Part shown: positions 32,054 to 33,070 of the stretch, one piece after another
Layout of the letters: each line of letters opens with the position of its first letter
Numbering within the stretch: the first letter of the stretch is position 1
From: Burkholderiaceae bacterium
GTDB taxonomy: Bacteria > Pseudomonadota > Gammaproteobacteria > Burkholderiales > Burkholderiaceae_D
Length of the DNA stretch: 33,070 nucleotides
Reading direction: 5' to 3'
Assembly (NCBI GenBank): GCA_030158675.1
Contig: JAOASL010000037.1
Location: 1 to 33,070, forward strand
Position numbers and translations under genes: made by a program
Notes under the pieces: generated by a model
Told to the model about the DNA's origin: nothing
The model's database searches: none
What the model saw: only the letters and a program-made list of their open reading frames with translations

Positions 32054-32988
32054 AAAAGCCACTGACGGTGGCCATCATGGGGCCGACCGCGTCAGGCAAG
32101 ACGGCGGCCGCACTGGAGATCGCGCGCCACTTTCCCACTGAAATCATTTCAGTCGATTCCGCGCTGGTCTACCGCAGCATGGACATCGGTACTGCGAAGC
32201 CGACGGCTGACGAGTTGGCCGCCGTGCCGCACCACCTGATCGACATCCTTGATCCGGCCGAGTCGTATTCGGTCCGGCAATTCCGCGACGACGCGTTGCG
32301 GCTCATCGCCGAGATCCGGGCGCGCGGCAGGCTGCCGCTGTTAGTCGGTGGCACCATGCTGTATTTCAAAGGGCTGCGCGACGGGCTCGACGACCTGCCA
32401 CAGGCCGACCCTGTGCTGCGTGCACAACTGGACACGGAAATCGCGCGGCACGGCATCACAGCACTGCACGACAGGCTGAAGACGCTCGACCCGATCACGG
32501 CCGGCAGGCTGAAGCCCACCGACACGCAGCGGGTGCAACGCGCGCTGGAAATCATCCTGCTGACGGGTCAACCAATGTCGGCATTGCTGGCAAAGTTGGC
32601 GCCACCGGAACTGCCATTCACACTGCTGCAGATCGCGCTGGAGCCCTCCGACCGCAGCGTGCTGCACACGCGGATCGCGGAGCGCTTCGACAAGATGCTG
32701 GACACGCATCCCGGGCTGCTCGACGAAGTTCAGGCGCTGCGCGCGCGCGGTGACCTGCACCCTGGGCTGCCATCCATGCGTTGCGTGGGATACCGGCAGG
32801 CCTGGGAATATCTGGATGGCCGGATCAGCCGTGCCGAGCTGCGCGAAACGGGCATTGCGGCTACGCGACAGCTGGCGAAACGGCAGCTGACCTGGCTGCG
32901 CGGAATGGAAGACAAGATAGTCATCGACTGCCTTGCCGAGGGCGCGGCACAGCAGGTGATGCAAAAAATCAAAGAAAATGTCGATTGA
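32050..32988 (+). CDS. miaA: tRNA dimethylallyltransferase
   Basis: Adds a dimethylallyl group to A37 of tRNAs reading UNN codons. The 312-residue protein has the P-loop GPTASGKT (11-18), [16 protein letters not shown] (36-51) with the catalytic Asp and tRNA-contacting residues, and [13 protein letters not shown], which contacts substrate. The frame opens far upstream inside bcr, but the ATG at 32050 forms an ATGA overlap with the bcr stop and gives the family start [17 protein letters not shown]. The last codon overlaps the -35 of the tRNA promoter. hfq, which follows miaA in E. coli, is not here; a tRNA gene follows instead. Confidence 0.97.
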   Translation: MKKPLTVAIMGPTASGKTAAALEIARHFPTEIISVDSALVYRSMDIGTAKPTADELAAVPHHLIDILDPAESYSVRQFRDDALRLIAEIRARGRLPLLVGGTMLYFKGLRDGLDDLPQADPVLRAQLDTEIARHGITALHDRLKTLDPITAGRLKPTDTQRVQRALEIILLTGQPMSALLAKLAPPELPFTLLQIALEPSDRSVLHTRIAERFDKMLDTHPGLLDEVQALRARGDLHPGLPSMRCVGYRQAWEYLDGRISRAELRETGIAATRQLAKRQLTWLRGMEDKIVIDCLAEGAAQQVMQKIKENVD

Positions 32989-33013
32989 CACAAACAGTTG
33001 GCATCGCCATAAT
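32985..33013 (+). promoter_or_regulatory. Sigma-70 promoter of the tRNA-Met gene
   Basis: Perfect TTGACA (32985-32990) and CATAAT (33008-33013, five of six) exactly 17 bp apart. Transcription should begin near 33020, about 6 nt before the mature tRNA. The -35 overlaps the miaA stop codon (TGA at 32986-32988). Confidence 0.8.
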
Positions 33014-33025
33014 GCCGGGCTTCGT

Positions 33026-33070
33026 GGTGATATAGCTCAGTTGGTTAGAGCACAGCACTCATAATGCTGG
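33026..33070 (+). tRNA. tRNA-Met (CAU anticodon), 3' end cut by window
   Basis: The acceptor 5' strand GGTGATA (33026-33032) is followed by T8 A9, the D stem GCTC/GAGC (33035-33038, 33048-33051), and the anticodon stem CAGCA/TGCTG. The 7-nt loop CTCATAA carries CAT at 33060-33062. The D-arm and anticodon arm match elongator tRNA-Met; an initiator tRNA would begin CGCGG and lacks the first acceptor pair. A tRNA-Ile with lysidine-modified CAU cannot be fully excluded without the rest of the gene. The window ends in the anticodon arm, just after the stem. Confidence 0.9.

Noticed and set aside
1-33070. Insertion sequences, prophage, CRISPR arrays or att sites
   Set aside because: No transposase, phage gene, regular short repeats or flanking direct repeats were seen. 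XerD is the housekeeping recombinase, not an integrase next to the accessory block.

Overview
The window looks like chromosomal DNA of a betaproteobacterium, most likely of the order Burkholderiales and plausibly the family Oxalobacteraceae. This is inferred from GC-rich coding DNA, the rpsU-yqeY-dnaG-rpoD macromolecular-synthesis order, an RpoD with a long Lys/Ala-rich N-terminal extension, the tsaE-amidase-mutL-miaA block, and a MutL with a DMHA-type endonuclease motif and a GC-rich assimilatory nitrate cluster. No species is claimed. I see no insertion sequence, prophage, CRISPR array or rRNA.

Layout. (1) 1-5.2 kb, minus strand: rpsU, yqeY, dnaG and the 5' three quarters of rpoD, with a strong promoter before rpsU and an intrinsic terminator after it. 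(2) 5.2-9.3 kb, minus strand: an HI0933-family flavoprotein coupled to a YbiB homologue, then an unusual 590-residue protein with an F-box-like segment and about eight leucine-rich repeats, which looks eukaryotic in style. (3) 9.3-18.9 kb: an assimilatory nitrate island. nirB-nirD-nasA (nitrite and nitrate reductases) run leftward. A nitrate transporter and a fused PP2C phosphatase/Ser-Thr kinase run rightward. A NasT-type ANTAR regulator closes the island. The 268-bp divergent gap between nirB and narK carries two near-perfect sigma-54 promoters facing outward and two NtrC-like palindromes between them. (4) 19.0-22.2 kb: tsaD, plsY, xerD, ogt. (5) 22.2-25.2 kb: a dctPQM TRAP transporter. (6) 25.3-33.07 kb: queG divergent from tsaE-amiC, a convergent DedA gene, then mutL-bcr-miaA joined by ATGA overlaps, and the first 45 bases of a tRNA-Met(CAU) gene cut by the window edge.

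How it fits together. In enterobacteria plsY, tsaD and rpsU-dnaG-rpoD lie close together. Here about 14 kb holding the nitrate island and the F-box/LRR gene sits between tsaD and rpsU, so regions 2 and 3 read as an accessory block in a housekeeping neighbourhood. Nitrate enters through NarK, is reduced to nitrite by NasA and to ammonium by NirBD. Control appears layered: sigma-54/NtrC for nitrogen limitation, NasT for nitrate at the RNA level (one hairpin with an ANTAR-like hexaloop in the nirB leader), and possibly reversible phosphorylation by the membrane-anchored kinase/phosphatase. The F-box/LRR protein is the most unusual item and may be an effector aimed at a eukaryotic host.
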